Shown here: positions 63,227 to 64,000 of the stretch, one piece after another
Position numbering within the stretch: position 1 is the stretch's first letter
Layout: each line of letters begins with the position of its first letter
Assembly (NCBI GenBank): GCA_947627445.1
Contig: CANQWA010000003.1
Coordinates: 1 to 64,000 of the forward strand
Source: an uncultured Ruminococcus sp.
GTDB taxonomy: Bacteria; Bacillota; Clostridia; Oscillospirales; Ruminococcaceae
Direction of reading: 5' to 3'
DNA: 64,000 nucleotides
Made by a program: the position numbers and the translations under genes
Notes under the pieces: generated by a model
Database searches by the model: none
What the model was told of the DNA's origin: nothing
What the model saw: the letters and a program-made list of their open reading frames with translations, nothing else

Positions 63227-63657
63227 GTCGGGCTCCCCAGCTTTTTGCGCATCACCACAGTTGTCCCATAGCCGGGTCTGCTTTTGACAACCAGCTTGTC
63301 CATAAAGCTTTCCATGACAGCAAAACCCAAACCGGCACGTTCCTCCTCGGGTGCTGTGGTATACAGGGGCTGCATGGCAAGTTCTACATCGGGAATGCCG
63401 CAGCCGTGATCCTTGATCCGCAGATAAATTTCCCGGTTTTCCAACAGCTTGATATGTAACTCTACATCACCGCTGCTGCCTCGATAGCCGTGAACAATGG
63501 CATTGGTCACCGCTTCGGACACGGCGGTGCGAATATCCGCCAGTTCTTCCACGGTGGGATCTGCCTGTGTCAGAAAAGCAGAAACCACTGCCCGGGCAGT
63601 GCGCTCATTTTCTGAGATCGCCGGAAACACCAGCTTGACTGTATTCTGGGTCTTCAT
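63211..63657 (-). CDS. spoIIAB: Anti-sigma F factor / serine kinase
   Basis: 148 residues of the GHKL ATPase/kinase fold: N box SEAVTNAIVHGY, G1 DHGCGIPD and the ATP lid AGLGFAVMESFMD. It holds sigma F inactive and phosphorylates SpoIIAA. It overlaps spoIIAA by 4 bp (ATGA) and sigF by 16 bp, so all three are translationally coupled. Confidence 0.96.
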   Translation of the reverse strand: MKTQNTVKLVFPAISENERTARAVVSAFLTQADPTVEELADIRTAVSEAVTNAIVHGYRGSSGDVELHIKLLENREIYLRIKDHGCGIPDVELAMQPLYTTAPEEERAGLGFAVMESFMDKLVVKSRPGYGTTVVMRKKLGSPTCREK

Positions 63658-63980
63658 GCATCCACGCTCCTTTCTGTGCGGATATGGGCAATGCGCTCTA
63701 TGCCGGACAGCCGCATGACACGTTGAATATGAAGCGGTGGATTCTGGATGATCACCTCACCGCCCACAATCTCCATGAGCCGGTGTCTGCCCATGATCAG
63801 CCCGATACCGGAACTGTCCATAAAGGTCACCCCCGAAAAATCCAGCACCAATGTGGTGGGCTGAACCGTTTCAATGGTGTCATCAATTTCTGTGCGGATG
63901 GAGCGGGCAGAATGATGGTCAATTTCTCCTGTCAGGACTGCGATCAGCGTCTGCTCTTTTGTCAGCAATTCTACTGCCAT
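63654..63980 (-). CDS. spoIIAA: Anti-sigma F factor antagonist
   Basis: 108 residues with a STAS domain. The phosphorylatable serine lies in FMDSSGIGLIMGR (S57, second Ser). When dephosphorylated it binds SpoIIAB and frees sigma F in the forespore. AAAGGAAG lies upstream of the ATG. The promoter, expected to be sigma-H dependent, is beyond the window edge. Confidence 0.95.
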   Translation of the reverse strand: MAVELLTKEQTLIAVLTGEIDHHSARSIRTEIDDTIETVQPTTLVLDFSGVTFMDSSGIGLIMGRHRLMEIVGGEVIIQNPPLHIQRVMRLSGIERIAHIRTERSVDA

Positions 63981-64000
63981 AATGTCAACTTCCTTTCTCG

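Overview
The window looks like a chromosomal segment of a plant-fibre-degrading, spore-gene-carrying Clostridia of the genus Ruminococcus (an R. champanellensis / R. flavefaciens-like organism is my best guess). The reasons are type I dockerins on a GH74 enzyme, a GH9-CBM3 enzyme and a third secreted protein, further GH5, GH42 and GH3 genes, a spoIIAA-spoIIAB-sigF operon, a CwlD-type amidase, pyruvate phosphate dikinase, and strong sigma-A promoters (TTGACA-17-TATAAT). No IS element, prophage, CRISPR array or rRNA was seen. The species is an inference; only sequence searches could fix it.

Layout. 1-0.3 kb: tRNA-Phe (two 5' bases cut off) and tRNA-Gly with a terminator. 0.35-5.7 kb (minus): Gld-type ABC exporter (ATPase, permease, GldG-like and DUF4340 accessory proteins) plus a small unknown gene. 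6.0-15.9 kb (minus): a long translation/transcription operon rimP-nusA-ylxR-ylxQ-infB-rbfA-nrnA-truB-ribF-gltX. 16.2-17.2 kb: Asn-rich wall protein. 17.3-23.2 kb (minus): glmU-pth-mfd. 23.6-26.2 kb: ppdK. 26.4-30.2 kb: candidate small RNA, DUF378 membrane protein, and a three-gene peptidoglycan-binding/SpoIID-like cluster behind a sigma-E-like promoter. 30.3-33.2 kb (minus): YkgJ-like protein and ilvE, then a VanY-type carboxypeptidase. 33.9-40.8 kb: GH74-dockerin, GH9-CBM3-dockerin, GH5 lipoprotein, then hpt. 41.7-46.4 kb: coupled cwlD-trmO-DUF4253-ribosomal-protection GTPase/NYN fusion. 46.5-53.6 kb: rnhA, orphan sugar-type solute-binding lipoprotein, metG, dockerin protein of unknown function, eno. 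53.8-58.3 kb: GH42 and GH3 glycosidases. 58.4-60.0 kb: Nudix-MutY fusion. 60.4-64 kb: Sel1-repeat protein and spoIIA operon.

How it fits together. The CAZymes describe xyloglucan/cellulose attack outside the cell (GH74, GH9, GH5), with GH3, GH42, the solute-binding protein, eno and ppdK covering oligosaccharide uptake, hydrolysis and PPi-dependent glycolysis. Sporulation genes occur at three separate places. The minus-strand information-processing operons form the housekeeping backbone.

The least explained structure is the spacer DNA. Three families of short, non-coding, inverted-repeat elements (called A, B and C here) occupy most longer intergenic gaps, one is nested in another, and their ends repeatedly coincide with the stop codon of the adjacent gene. 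A 158-bp perfect inverted repeat also links the two convergent dockerin genes.
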